Of a stretch of DNA of 64,000 nt, positions 39,461-52,201 are shown piece by piece. The notes beneath the pieces are model-generated. The model was not told the DNA's origin and searched no databases. It worked only from the letters and a program-made list of their open reading frames with translations. Both the position numbers and the translations under genes were made by a program. Positions within the stretch are counted from its first letter, which is position 1; each line of letters opens with the position of its first letter. The stretch comes from Lotus japonicus (taxonomy: Eukaryota; Streptophyta; Magnoliopsida; Fabales; Fabaceae): the NCBI RefSeq assembly GCF_012489685.1, contig NC_080041.1, positions 29,625,780 to 29,689,779 of the forward strand, in the 5' to 3' direction.

Positions 39461-39559
39461 AAGTAGTAAGTGTTTAATGTAAGACCCAAGTTTTTAAGCT
39501 TATGCCAAGTGGATAAAGTAGTAAGTGTTTAATGTAAGACCCAAGTTTTTAAGCTTATG
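39461..39559. repeat. 44-bp direct duplication spanning the 5' junction of the solo LTR
   Basis: 39461-39504 and 39516-39559 are the same 44 bases, each running from flank (AAGTAGTAAGTG) through TTTAA into LTR start TGTAAGACCC. The second copy continues into the LTR. It probably arose by local duplication after insertion. Confidence 0.85.
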
Positions 39560-40942
39560 TTAAAATTCTTACTAAATGAAATAAATTTATGAAGGAGAAA
39601 GTTCAGGAAAAGTCTAAGGATTGTATCAAAATCGATAAAAGGTATAGCACGATCGATATACGCTTAAACCTAGGGCAGGAACCCTAGTAAATAGCTAGTT
39701 TTCACTTAAAGGCACGATGGAAGCTAATTCCAAAAATCTTCAGAGAAATGTTAGAACTTCTCTTATTCGTCTATAGACAAGCATTTCGATACGAAACCCT
39801 GGAATGTACGAACGTCAAATTCCAATCCTCGGAAGTTTGCCGAAACCAAAACCCTGATAGTTCAAGAAACCTAAAATCAACGGACGATGAAGACTTTTTC
39901 TATTCGAAGCTTCAAATGAAGATTCCACACGCGTACACCCATTTCTCTTGATGATTTCAATCTTTCTCCATAAGGAAGTTTTCTCTTTCGACATTCAATG
40001 CAAAAAGTAACTTATCGGGTAAAATAGTTTTACACCGACTTTGCATTAGTCACTTAAAATACAAGGAAACCTCTTTTGAGTTTTGGAATTATGTCGCCAA
40101 AACCTATCTTAGAATTCACGGAGAATGAAGCCGGAAAAAATCGGAATCGCGAAACTTTCATTTTCCCGCGTTTTTCCATCCTCTATATATAGCCAAGAAA
40201 TGAGAAAAAATCACAAAACTTCACCATTTTCTTTCCAAGAGGCCGCGAGTTTGCTAGAGGAGGGAGAAGAGAAGATTTTCTTCATTTCTTGCTTGATCGT
40301 TGATTCAACAGTTGCTACTTGAAGGTATCGAGGTATAGTCGCTAATCCTTACCTCTGATCGTCTTTTCCATAGCTTTTCTCTATGTCTTTCTGTGCTCCT
40401 AGTTTTGAGGTTTTTGCAAAACTATCCAGATAACTTCATTTTTCTATCTAAACATCTTCCCTACGTGCCCAAGAGCATGTTTAGCGAATAATATTACGCA
40501 GATTCTCGAAAAACTACCGTCGAGTTTCAATTCTGCTTCAAATACCCATTTTGGGACAAAGTTTCGTCCTTTGGGCTGAAAACTATCGCCTTAGCTTAGT
40601 GCTAGTAGGATTAGTCGTCATAAACGTCCTTGGTGACGTCCCCATCCAATTTGCTTTTCGAAATTCCAATTTTGAAATTCTGAGCTAAAAATATTGACCA
40701 AAACACCCCTGCGACAGTTTTCGATCCGATAATTTTTCCGAGTTTAGAATACCCTTAGTTACGACTAATGATAACCTAGGAACCAAGTTTGATCGAAGAA
40801 AAATCGACCCACCTAATTACCAATAGTGGCCGAGACTACCCTAGGAGGAGGAAGAAAATTCTTTTTTCAAAAACTTGTCCTTTCGTGCTAGATTATCGTA
40901 CCTCGGAGTATATGCTACTTCGTGTAACCTTAGTGAGTATTG

Positions 40943-42182
40943 TGAAGGTGCGAAAAACACTAGAAAGGGGGGGTTTGAATAGAGTTTTTGAATCTCGGGT
41001 ATACTTTTCAGCTTTTTCAAAACTCAAAGATAAAAACTAAGTGCTGAATAATAGGAAGTAAAGCACACGAGTATTTTATCCTGGTTCACTTGAGATAAAA
41101 GCTCAAGCTAATCCAGTCCACCTGTGAAGGTGATTTCTTCCTTCTTCTGATGAAGGCAATCCACTAAAATCAATGAGTGTTACAACTGCACTTTGCAACC
41201 TGCTAAGTGACTAACAATACACTGATTTTCTCACTAGTATCCTCTTAAGAAGTTGATCTACCGATCCTCTTAAGACTAGCTAAATACTGAATCAGCCTTG
41301 ATTCAGTCCTCTCAAGATCCGACCAACCTTGGTCTCTTGATGAACTTTACAAAATGTGTAAAAGGTTTCGGGTTTACAATAAGTGCTTCTAACAAGCGAA
41401 TAGTAAACTCAGAAGTTTAAGAACAGTGAAGAAATAATGCTAAGAGAATGGTTCGTATGTGTTGAATATTTTCAGCAAAGTTTCTTGGCTTCTTTCTTCT
41501 TTCTTCAGCCTTTATATACTCCAAGACTTGTGATGTAGCCGTTGCTAGGGTTTTATCCGTTGGAGTGGCAATTCTGTAATATCAGACTGCTAGGTTGTAC
41601 AAGGTAGGTGGCGGACAGACTGAGACTTGTACGATGTTGTACTGTGATAGTGACCTGTCCTCTCACCGGTTGACTTGAGATCAAGGAGCTTCAGATGAAT
41701 GTAGGTGAAGCTTCTGATCATCGTCAGATTGAAGCTTGGAGTCTTCTGACCATGCAACTTCTGCTTCTGAACAAGTTCCTCAGAACTTCTGATCGTCAGA
41801 GCTAGAATAGCTTGGGTCTTCAGAACCAACTTCTTGCAAGTCTTCAGAACTTGAGTCTTCTGCTTCTGGACCGTTCCACTGGAACATCTGGTCTTCAGAA
41901 CTTCTGACTTGAGTTCTTCAGATCTTCTTGAGAGCTTCCATCTTCAGAACTTCTGAAGTATTTGCCACTGTTCAGAACGAACATGGTAGGATAATGAGCT
42001 CTCTTTTTAGTAACCCTTGGTTCTTCTTCTTCTGAACGAATAGGCTTGGGTCAGATTCAGAACTTGTTTGTCACATCTTAAAAAGACAAACGTTAGGGTA
42101 CCACAATTGTTCATCATCACAAACCTTAATTGTAATCATCAAAACATAGAGATGCAACCACTGATCAAACCTTGATCTTACA
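40943..42182. mobile_element. solo LTR, copia SIRE/Maximus-like, nested in the long LTR
   Basis: Starts TGAAGGTGCG and ends TTGATCTTACA, flanked by TATTG (40938-40942 and 42183-42187). It carries AACACTAGAAAGGGGGGG near the start and repeated CTTCTGA/CTTCAGAACTTCTG wording, as in SIRE/Maximus LTRs of legumes. 1240 bp, no internal coding region. Confidence 0.82.
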
Positions 42183-43817
42183 TATTGATTACTGAGTTTC
42201 TGATAGATTTTGATGGAATTCTGTGGTTTTACTCTAAAGGTTCTTTTGAAGAATATCCTGAAGATCAAGGAGCTGATTGTGTAGGAGCATTAGAAGAGAA
42301 TCCTGGAGAATCTACAGGTGAGGGCTACTCACTGAATCCTTAGTTAATGCTTAGGTGTCGAGGCTTTCGACTTGATTTACTGTTTATGCACTTGTTTGTG
42401 TTTGACTGGAAAAATGTTTTCTGAGGCTTCGGCTGACAATGTAGATGATTCATCTACTGACTGTTTTTGAGATTGAATTACATGGTACGTGCTAAGTGGT
42501 TAATCTAGGATGTGTGATGTATGCTTTACATGCTAAGTGCTACGTGGTTATTCTAGGATGTGTTGATATATGACATGTTGGTTGACTGTGCTGATTTAAC
42601 TATGTCTTTCACTTATATCTGTGGTACTGAGGAGTGAGAATAACGGGCAAGTCATGCCGATTTTATTTTGAGATTTTGGGGAAAGTTTGATAGGACGAAC
42701 GAAGATTCGGGCCTTGTTATGGTTATGGTGGATCGAGACATTCTCGGGGAGTTAATTGGGATTATGGGATGTTGAAAACTCATAAGATTTGCGATAAGAC
42801 TAAATGGAAATTATTTTATAAGGAAAACTCATAAGACATTAAACAACCTCTAAATCTTTAAGTAATGATAATAATCTCGAAGGAAAGCTTAGGGTTCAAA
42901 TCTTAGTTTTTGGAAAACGAGAAGTGTCGTCGGATCCAAGTGTTGAGAAAAATTATAAGTTTTGAGTATGTTGGTATTCTTGTGCTCTGGGAGCAGTTGT
43001 GTTGTTAGGCTATCTGAGAGATAAGCCGGGAAACAGGTAGTTTCCGAGTATGTTGATACTCTTGCTCGTTGAGCAGTTTTGACCATCGGATGGAGATGAG
43101 TCGGATGATTTGGAGATCATCATGAGAGAATGTGTTGTTGTAAAGAAGTGTCTTTTGTCGCAGAATCGACTTTACCTTAGGGTAAGCTTTTAGAGACATT
43201 AATTTAGCTAGAACACGTGGCAACGTGCCGAGTGAGGTCGGAGACGTTGTTTGGCTAATCATTTCGCATTCATGCACCATTAATGAGGTATTAAAACGAG
43301 ACGGACTTCGGACCTCGGTGGATTCCAAAATGGTCATAAGACCCGGATTTCCGCGTAAGAGCGCTATTAGGCGACTCTTAGTAGCAGACCGAAATGGCAG
43401 GCCTTCGGGTTTTATGCTGATCTGACTACCGTTGTTGTTGGTATAAGAGGCACGCGAGCCGAAATGGTCACACCGTGGCTGGTGCTAGGGCTGATCTGTT
43501 GATGTCCATCCTTTCCGGAGTGCATTTGGTTAACTGGGTTAACCGTCATCTGCATTTCATGCAACATGCATTCTGACTTAGTTGCTGAGTGTGATTGATA
43601 ATTGTTAATCCTATTTGATGCATGCTATTTGTTATTACTGTCGTTTATAGTCATTGTGGAATATGCAACCCTAGGACGTTATCTCTAGCTATAAGCCTAA
43701 GTGGCTATTCTCTTATCTGTATCTATTGGTGATATTACTTACATAATTCTTTGGAGTTGACCTTCGCGTCTTCTGTGTGTGTTTTGGCGGACTACGCCCA
43801 TTGTCAGATGTCTTTAG

Positions 43818-44722
43818 TGTAACGCCTCGAATTACGGGTGTCACTTTAGTAACCTATTAAAGTAAATATGCAATGTTTTCCAAAATGATACATAAACACG
43901 GGTATTATTTTTTCTTTTCAAATGTATTTCCAAAACATGTCATGCATACTCCCAACTACAATGGGATTTACATCAAGCCTTGAACAAGGCGAGTACCCGA
44001 AAGTAAACCCGAAAGCACCCAACCTACAAAACCTAACCAATAGAAACAACTCAACAAAGAACCTATTATGCAATGACACCATAAATCCGAAATACTCCCT
44101 ACGATCTCCACATCGGGGAACCGCAGGAAAGCAATGCATCGGAACCTACCCGAAACCTCAAATATAAATTCATAAAATCATTATGCAAGCTTAAACCAAT
44201 GACGGTAAGCTCTCTAACCCAAGGCTCTATCTCTACACCCGACTCTATTCTTTGAGTCTTCCATAATACTTCAAGTATTCATCTCGAACTCGTACGAAGG
44301 TCAACCTTCATCGATAGTTTAATTTAAGGTTCTGGAGCTGTCAGGGATTCAGTTTCGGCAAACCTCCGAGAACTAGAATCGGACGTTCGTACATTCCAGG
44401 GTTACGTATCGAAACGCTTGTCAAGGAAAGAAATAAGAGAAATTCTTATATTCCTCTGAATATTTTTGAATATCGTTTCTACAGTGCTTTAAGAGCAGAT
44501 TAGCCATTTTCTAACGTTTTTGCCCTAAGGCGGAAGTGAATAAAGCTCGTGCTATAACCTATAGCGACTATATAACTATTCTTAACCATTTCCTGAACTT
44601 TCTTCTTCATAACGCTAATCCAAACATTAAACACAAGTCACGTTCCCCTCGCGCTAACACAAAATCCTATGCGTGAGTTGGAAATTAGTTATTTATTTAA
44701 TTCTAAAATCCTGGGTCTTACA
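43818..44722 (-). repeat. 3' LTR of the small gypsy-like element
   Basis: 905 bp, differs from its partner at about nine positions, clustered around 44200-44350 and 44575. Confidence 0.9.
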
Positions 44723-45567
44723 ATACTACCCCCCAAAAAGAAAGTTTCGTCCTCGAAACTTGGTGTCAAAGGAACTCGGGAGTGCCATTCCCTCACATAA
44801 CATTTGCTAAGCTATCCTCAAAGTCTCGTTTACCCTTAGGTTCTCGGTGACTCTCCCACATATAACAACCTCCAATCTGCAACTCAATGCTAGAACTTTC
44901 CGTCCTTAACCTTGTCACTCCTATGTCAATCAAATCCTTAGTTTCCTACCCAAAGTCTGACAGCCTCCAGGTTTTACCCACTTAGGACAAGAATTCTCAG
45001 ACTTAAAGTCTACTACACCTTTAATAAGTTTGGACCTCTATTATCCTTTCGCTCTCTCACACTTCTCAAGCAGAAGTACAACCTTAGTTCCTGGAACTCA
45101 AACAACACTCCCTTAGGATTCATTCTAAGCTTCCATCTTCCTTACTAACAAATTCGTACAAAACAACTTCTAGGTTTAGCACTTCTCTAAACTCTACACA
45201 ACTGTCCTAATCAAAACAAAAACAACGGTAAAAGGAATGTGCCTGATGCATACTCCTTTCCCTGTTCAACAACATGTAGTTTCTACCTGGAATACTGTAT
45301 AACAAAGCAGGCAAACAACAAGTACAGTTAATATTTCGGTGGGGTACTAACCATCTAGTCAGAAGTTAAGGGGTTAGTGTTCAAGAAAACAACAACAACA
45401 AGAAACAACTAGTAGACAAAATAAACAATTAATCATATAATCTATATGGTAACACTCTGTCAATCGATCAACACCTAGCCGATCAATTACAGAGTTCAAA
45501 CAACCTAGCACAGAAGACCTATTCCCCAACAAGCTCTGATTTCTCAACCAAAGCTCTGATACCACAA

Positions 45568-46472
45568 TGTAACGCCCCGAATTACGGGTGTCACTTTAGT
45601 AACCTATTAAAGTAAATATGCAATGTTTTCCAAAATGATACATAAACACGGGTATTATTTTTTCTTTTCAAATGTATTTCCAAAACATGTCATGCATACT
45701 CCCAACTACAATGGGATTTACATCAAGCCTTGAACAAGGCGAGTACCCGAAAGTAAACCCGAAAGCACCCAACCTACAAAACCTAACCAATAGAAACAAC
45801 TCAACAAAGAACCTATTATGCAATGACACCATAAATCCGAAATACTCCCTACGATCTCCACATCGGGGAACCGCAGGAAAGCAATGCATCGGAACCTACC
45901 CGAAACCTCAAATATAAATTCATAAAATCATTATGCAAGCTTAAACCAATGACGGTAAGCTCTCTAACCCAAGGTTCTATCTCTACACCCGAGTCTATTC
46001 TTTGAGTCTTCTATAATACTTCAAGTCCTCATCTCGAACTCGTACGAAGGTCAACCTTCATCGATAGTTTAATTTAAGGTTCTGGAGCTGTCAGAGATTC
46101 AGTTTCGGCAAACCTCCGAGAACTAGAATCGGACGTTCGTACATTCCAGGGTTACGTATCGAAACGCTTGTCAAGGAAAGAAATAAGAGAAATTCTTATA
46201 TTCCTCTGAATATTTTTGAATATCGTTTCTACAGTGCTTTAAGAGCAGATTAGCCATTTTCTAACGTTTTTGCCCTAAGGCGGAAGTGAATAAAGCTCGT
46301 GCTATAACCTATAGCGACTATAAAACTATTTTTAACCATTTCCTGAACTTTCTTCTTCATAACGCTAATCCAAACATTAAACACAAGTCACGTTCCCCTC
46401 GCGCTAACACAAAATCCTATGCGTGAGTTGGAAATTAGTTATTTATTTAATTCTAAAATCCTGGGTCTTACA
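45568..46472 (-). repeat. 5' LTR of the small gypsy-like element
   Basis: 905 bp, TG...CA ends. It contains the same 73-codon open frame (MHCFPAVPRCGDRREYFG...) as the other LTR; that frame is a by-product of duplication, not a gene. Confidence 0.9.
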
Positions 46473-47950
46473 TTTAGCGGATTGGTTCATGATGGTCCAC
46501 CCTTCGGGGGGGACTAGATATGAGATGATAGATCAGGATGACCCGGCGCGTGGGTGGTCGACCCCGCTAGCCATCGCGTGACGTACTCGGGGAGGATCAT
46601 GGAGGATCGTGTGGATAGTGGAGGAGTGCACTGCGGACCAGTAGTGGGAGCACCACACCACCGCCATCTTCTGATGATGAGGACCCCTCAGAGGAGGAGC
46701 TGGTGGGAGTGACTTCTTTAGAGTCTAGTTCACCCACCGTTGCTATCATTGATGATCATGGTTCGGGCCCTAAGCCCGAGAGGCCAGCACCGGAGCGTAT
46801 CGCGGTTGCGAGAGGAGGACGGGTAGTGTACCTAGACTTGGTCGTTCTGGATTCAGATTCGGACGACGATCATGCTAACACATAGTTTTGCGTGCTGGTG
46901 TGAGCTCCTCGAGATGGGATTAGTGTAGGAGTAGAGTCTTAACTTTGACCGTCATTTGTTTCTTTGGGGACAGGGTAGTTTCCCGCCTATAGCTTTTTGT
47001 GTGGTTCTTTACAGGAATCACAGAGAATTGGTTGGACTTAGGAGGTCTTGTTTTAGGCTGATGAGCCAACTTATTCTCATTTTTGAAGGTTTGTGTTGCG
47101 GACACTTAACCTTTCCTGTTGGTTTGTACATATTGCCTACGAGCGTTACTTTCTACTACTTTCTGTCACTGGAGGTTACTCGTGACGAGGTTTGGTACTA
47201 CAGCGGGGGCCGTAATTATTATTGTACATTAGTTCTGTTGTCTTTCGTATTAGAGTTTTATTTCTTTCAGTTTCTAGTTCTTTTTAAAAAAAAATATTCA
47301 CGTTTTTCCGCCATTAATTTCTTTTTGGTTACTAAAGTGACGCCACCGAAATCGGGGTGTTACATTTAATGTCATGAAATAAGTTTTAATATCATTTTTT
47401 TATATTTTTTAACCTGAAAAAGCCATTTGGTGTGACATGTCAAGACCAAGAAGAATAAATTAATTTAACTTTTTGAATTATAATAAGTGATAACTTAAAT
47501 AACCTTTTTACAAAAAAAAAAACTCAAAATATTATCTTGTGAATTTAATTTTTTTCAACTTATTTGGTTTGAGAGTATTTTCTCACAGTCGATAGCCATG
47601 AGACTAATTCTTTGAGGCTCTACGATCACGTTAAGTGGATAGACCAGGCCTCTCATAGCAAACATTTATTCAACTTTGACCATTATTATTTTCTCTATTA
47701 TGCTTCCTTGAGTAATTTTATTAATATATCATAGATATATTTTTTTTCCAATAATGCACATATATGTTATAGTTAATATTAAATACTTTGTAGCAGCATT
47801 TTTCAATTTTAAAATAATTTTAATTTTTAATATTTGTAAAATGCAAAACTTAAATAATTTTAAATAAATATTTAATATTTGTCAAATGCAAATAAATATT
47901 TATTGTTTTATAGTTTAATGTATTTAATGTAAAACTCAAGTCTCCTTCAC

Positions 47951-48066
47951 TTTTTTTTTGGTACATCGGAAAGATAAATTGCACTCGCCAGGAATCGATT
48001 TTTGAACCTCCCTCTATCCAACCCATATGTCCCAACTCTTACCACTTGAGCTATCCTACGGGGACC
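47951..48066 (-). mobile_element. tRNA-headed SINE with target duplications
   Basis: On the minus strand: GGTCCCCGTAGGATAGCTC, a box A-like TAGCTCAAGTGGTAAG, a box B-like GGTTCAAAAATCGATTC, then ATCTTTCCGATGTACC and an A tail. Flanks AAGTCTCCTTCAC (47938-47950) and AAGTCTCCTTTAC (48067-48079) differ at one base, a 13-bp target duplication. Confidence 0.88.
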
Positions 48067-49049
48067 AAGTCTCCTTTACATATAAACTCAAATGGACATA
48101 ATTGTTTTTAATTGTATTTTTTGATTGTAAGATCTTTATAAATTATAATTTTTTATAAATATAAGAAATATATTAAATAGAAGAAGAGTCACTATTTCCT
48201 TCACTATTGTCTTATAATTTTGCTTTTTAATTAGTTAATGGCTTTAAACATTGTAATTTTATTAAGTTTTTAGAGTTGTGGTATGTCACACGATTTCAGA
48301 TTATAATCTAATTATTTTCTAATAACTGATACTTAAATTTTTTTTAGTCGGTTACATCTCCATGGATATGCATGTAGTATAATTTTTTGCGAGTTCATTT
48401 CATTGACCTTTCATTAAAAGAAAGATGAAAATACACCAGAAAACACAAATACATTCTAAGAGTACATTATATTCATTGTATGTTGGTTATACATATTCAT
48501 CTATTTATTTATTTAACTACTAGTATTTTTTACCCGTGCGATGCACGGGGACTTCCATTTTTGTTTTTTTTGTGTTTTTTTAAAATGTGTTATTTATTAA
48601 AAGATATTTTATGGATTAAAAGAATAAATTTATTTTAGATATAAGAAATCATAAATTTGTAAGTTTTTTTAATGAATGTTTGTTTTTTGTTTTTTTCCCT
48701 AACACATTATAGTGAATGATTTAACGACACGTTTGTCGTGCTTAATAGGAAAGGTCGCAAAAGAAAGTGTCAGCCTTTTATAAGAGAATAGAGAATATAA
48801 CTCAAGGCATGTGGAAAAAAAAAATAGAGTAAAACTGATGTCCTAACGTTTGAATACAATTAATGTGTACTCATTCCAAATTCCATTAAAACCTTAACGG
48901 TAGAAATCAAGAATAAGAACATTTTTAAGTGTAATTTAATTTTAATATAGTAACTGAATAAAAATTAAAGGATTTAATTAATTATTTCTGATTATTTTAG
49001 AATTTAAATTAAATTAGATTAGAATTTAGTTTGTTTTCCTCTTGTAATA

Positions 49050-49093
49050 AAAAAAGATTAGAATATTTTTTTTGAAACAAAAAAGATTAGAAT
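49050..49093. repeat. micro-insertion flanked by a 15-bp direct repeat
   Basis: AAAAAAGATTAGAAT occurs at 49050-49064 and 49079-49093 around a 14-base insert ATTTTTTTTGAAAC. This looks like an extremely 5'-truncated retroposed tail with its target duplication. Confidence 0.6.
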
Positions 49094-50972
49094 TTAGTTT
49101 TAGAATTATAAATAATCAATGTAAATTAATTTTTGGAATATAGTGATAATTAACATTTTAAAGTGAAATAATAATGCATTTTGTTACGTATCCATTATTG
49201 TAGAAGTGCCTCCATCAAGTTTTTTTTTTCAAAATAAGTTTATAAGTAATTAACTAAAAATTATTGTTTTTTGTGAGGTTTAAATAATCTCTCAAAGGCA
49301 TGTGCCCAATTTCAGCCGTTACATTTTTTGAATTTGAAATTTTGAATAGCTTTGTGTTATATATTATCATATACTACGTGTAACTATTCAATTCTTTCTT
49401 TATTATGATTCCTCATTAACCTTTAATTAATCAACAACATTATCTCAAATTACATATTAATTTTTTGACTATATAATTTCCTAAGAAATAAACTATAAAA
49501 AAATCCCACAAATTTTTCATTTACTCAAATAAAAAATTAAATTAGGATTTTAATTTTTTTATATTTCAGCTTCAATATGTTTGAGTTTCCCCTAAAGCAG
49601 TTTCCATTTTTAATTCTCATTTACTATGCTTTAAAAAACTATTAGAAATTCAAAAGAAGAAAAAGAAAACCAAAGAATATTTTTTTAGGCAAACACTAAC
49701 TCAAGGGGCCTTAATGACCCTCACATAAAAATTGTGTGCATTACACCAAAAGTCAATACTCTCCTCCCAAATTCAGCAATTTTCCAGAATTCATACCATT
49801 CGCTCCCCACGTATAATTCTTATTTTGTTCTCTTACAATCCAGCAAAACTTTCTCAATCTTTGTGTTTCCAAATCTGTTAATAAACTTCATTCTTTTGTG
49901 GCCATGAAACGTATTCAGAAGGGAAGTACTGCATCTGTGCAAAGTGCTTGTTCTTATTCTCAATTTTTAACACCACCCCACCATATATAACTACATTCCT
50001 TATAACTATAAGCAATCAATTTCAAGTAAGACATAAAGTAGTTAACAAATAAGAGTGAGCAGGAAAGTGCAAATTGGAGGTTCCTATTCTAAAATTTTAA
50101 CACCACCCGACCATATATAACCACCATCATTATCCTTATCACATAGAGTACTTAAGAGTGCTGAAAAACATCAAAATTAAATAAAATGATACAAAGAGAC
50201 ATTCTGATGAAAAAAAATAACACACCAATGTCAGTAGAGAAGATTAAAAATACTCTAGTATCTTGAAAAGTAAGGTAAAAAAAAATCAAGTTCAGTTGCA
50301 AATTAAATCAAAGCTCAACATAAAATCAATTAAAGTTTAACAACAAAATAAAACTCCTAATTATTGATCAATTGACCACAAAACTATGAATTCACAAATT
50401 ACTTGAAAGCCATTACAAAACAAGTTAAAACTGTTCTATTAAAAAATCAGTCCTGCTCTCTTCCAGTGTCTCCACCAAATAGGATAAGAGGAATAATGTT
50501 GAATAAAAAAACATAATACTGTTTTAACCTGCCTAAATTTCTGCAAGGTTTCTCATTTATTTAACCTTATCCAGATGGTAGGTAGCAAATGTGACAATTT
50601 TTTTTGCCAATTGATGAATTCTTTTCATTCAGTGGACCTCAAGTGATTAAGCCACGGATAGAAGTATGCTTCAAATGAAATGGAGATGGCAAAAGAACTA
50701 AGAATAAGTAAGCTTATGACATAAGGCACCATGAAAGAACTGAGTTTAAAGGCACTGTAACATAACAGAACAAATTGAATATAAATCTGAGAATCACAAC
50801 AGTATGCATTTATGAGAAATGAAGAGACCAAATTATGTATTAAATAATGAAAAAAATAATGCAGTAAACCTTTGAGGTATGTGTTACAAAAAATGTGATG
50901 AAGTCCTTAGATTTTCTATCTTGGGTAGGTGAATTAAAAAAAAAAAGAGACGAATGCAACTCATTAGTGGTT

Positions 50973-50991
50973 TGGGGGGGGGGGGGGGGGG
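50973..50991. repeat. poly-G tract
   Basis: An uninterrupted run of G of roughly 18 bases in Helitron C; its length in an assembly is unreliable. Confidence 0.6.
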
Positions 50992-52201
50992 AGAAGATGG
51001 TACGGGTGAAAAATTGAAAATTGGGAGAAGAAGAGTTAAAATGATTTGAGTGACATTCGAACATTGCAAACTTGCTGTAGATGGATTAGCAATGACTTCT
51101 AAAATCATGGCAGATGATGGTCATGAAAATACACATTCTCCAGAACTGCAAGCAAACTATCTGTCCATGTTTTTGATTCTGTAGCATAACCATGCACACA
51201 ATGAAGTTAACAATAGCAAAAAAATTTAAAATTGTTATTTCAAGTTAACAACAACTGCACTAACATATATAGCAAAATATGTCTGAATTATAAATCAGAA
51301 ACTATTTCTCAGAGAAAATGCCAACATGAAAAGCAAAAAAAAAGTGTTCAAAAGATAGTTCTTACAGTAATGTAGAGGATGATAAGTAGGACTTGTCTGT
51401 TAAAGAAACAGGAAGGGAAGGTGTGAGATAAAACAAAAGATTATTGAGATATGAAACTGAATATAATCAAAGGAATGAAACATAAGTGATTGAGTTATAC
51501 CTTGATGTGGAAATTGGCACAGGTGGTGCAGAGGGTTGGTAGAATCGTGTTTCTCTGGTGCGTGCGTGCTTTGATTTGAGAGTGCACATGTGAGGAAAGC
51601 TTGTTGAAGACATTTTATAGGGAGATAGTTGAAGCTAAAGAAGTGGATGATAAGGTGGAACTTGAGAAGGTGGAAGAGGAAGAGACGATGCAAACTTGTT
51701 TGATCTTAGGAGTGCCCATGTGAGGATGAATTAAATTCATTGAATGGTGGAAAGATTGTTGAAGCCCAAGAGATTTATGAGAAAGAGGCATTAACATATG
51801 ATGGATGTCAACAACATTGCAGATGCAATCAACGGTCCTGATCAAAACTAACGGAAATATGTAGCATTTTTACATAAATATCCATGCTTAATTTGAAAGT
51901 GATGTACAATGAAATATTGAATGACAAAGTCACCCTTCAGGCTGCAAAAACTTTCCCTTTATATATAGTATAGATAGATAGATTATTGGGGACTTTTCAT
52001 TTATGTCAGTTTCTTAATCCTTACTCCCTCATATGTCAACTTACTAATGTGAATTATCATGCTTATAAAAAAAAACTAAAACTAATGTAGATTATTATTT
52101 TAATTCAATCTTTGTATTTAATATAATGATGAAGTCTCTTGTACATATACACATTTAATGCTTAAAAAAGCACAAGTGTGCTTTACATATATATATATAG
52201 A

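Larger units (their letters stand above)
43818..46472 (-). mobile_element. small two-LTR gypsy-like element, non-autonomous
   Basis: Two 905-bp LTRs (43818-44722 and 45568-46472) enclose only 845 bp. Flanks repeat TTTAG (43813-43817 and 46473-46477). On the minus strand the 5' LTR is followed by TTG and TGGTATCAGAGC (initiator-Met primer-binding site), and a G-rich polypurine tract GGGGGGTAGTAT precedes the 3' LTR. I count about nine LTR differences (about 99% identity). No gag or pol domain was seen inside, so it relies on another element. It is inserted in the long solo LTR in opposite orientation. Confidence 0.9.
39533..47364 (+). mobile_element. long solo LTR of a Tekay/Del-like Ty3-gypsy element, with two nested insertions
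   Basis: Starts TGTAAGACCC and ends GGGGTGTTACA, flanked by TTTAA (39528-39532 and 47365-47369). Subtracting nested elements (40943-42182 and 43818-46472 plus their 5-bp duplications) leaves about 3.93 kb without gag or pol, so it reads as a solo LTR left by recombination. Length and the CCGGAGTGCATTTGG-type wording recall Tekay/Del chromovirus LTRs; this lineage call is inference. Its start and end resemble those of the nested element's LTR in opposite sense. Confidence 0.75.
48520..51974 (-). mobile_element. Helitron C, nested in Helitron B
   Basis: On the minus strand the 5' end is TCTATACTATATATAAAGGG, preceded by A. The 3' end has the CCCCGTGCATCGCACGGG hairpin, then TAAAAAATA and CTAG at 48520-48523, followed by T. 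3455 bp. No Rep/helicase was seen; inner parts look non-coding, with possible captured sequence I could not identify around 50600-51850. Confidence 0.75.
37918..52201 (-). mobile_element. Helitron B, expanded by nested insertions
   Basis: 3' end on the minus strand: CCCTTGCATCGCACGGG hairpin, then CTAG at 37918-37921 followed by T. The proposed 5' end is TCTATATATATATATG from 52201, preceded by A. Removing the LINE (38120-39382), long solo LTR (39533-47364), SINE (47951-48066) and Helitron C (48520-51974) leaves about 1600 bp, close to the 1602-bp Helitron at 23480. The 3' end is firm; the 5' partner is inferred. Confidence 0.5.

Noticed and set aside
43918..45917. Identical open frames on both strands at 43918-44167 and 45668-45917
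   Set aside because: They are duplicated only because they lie in the two LTRs of one element; no protein family likeness.
47991..48060. tRNA gene suggested by box A- and B-like sequence
   Set aside because: It is the head of a SINE with target duplications and tail; no cloverleaf with a proper anticodon arm can be drawn.
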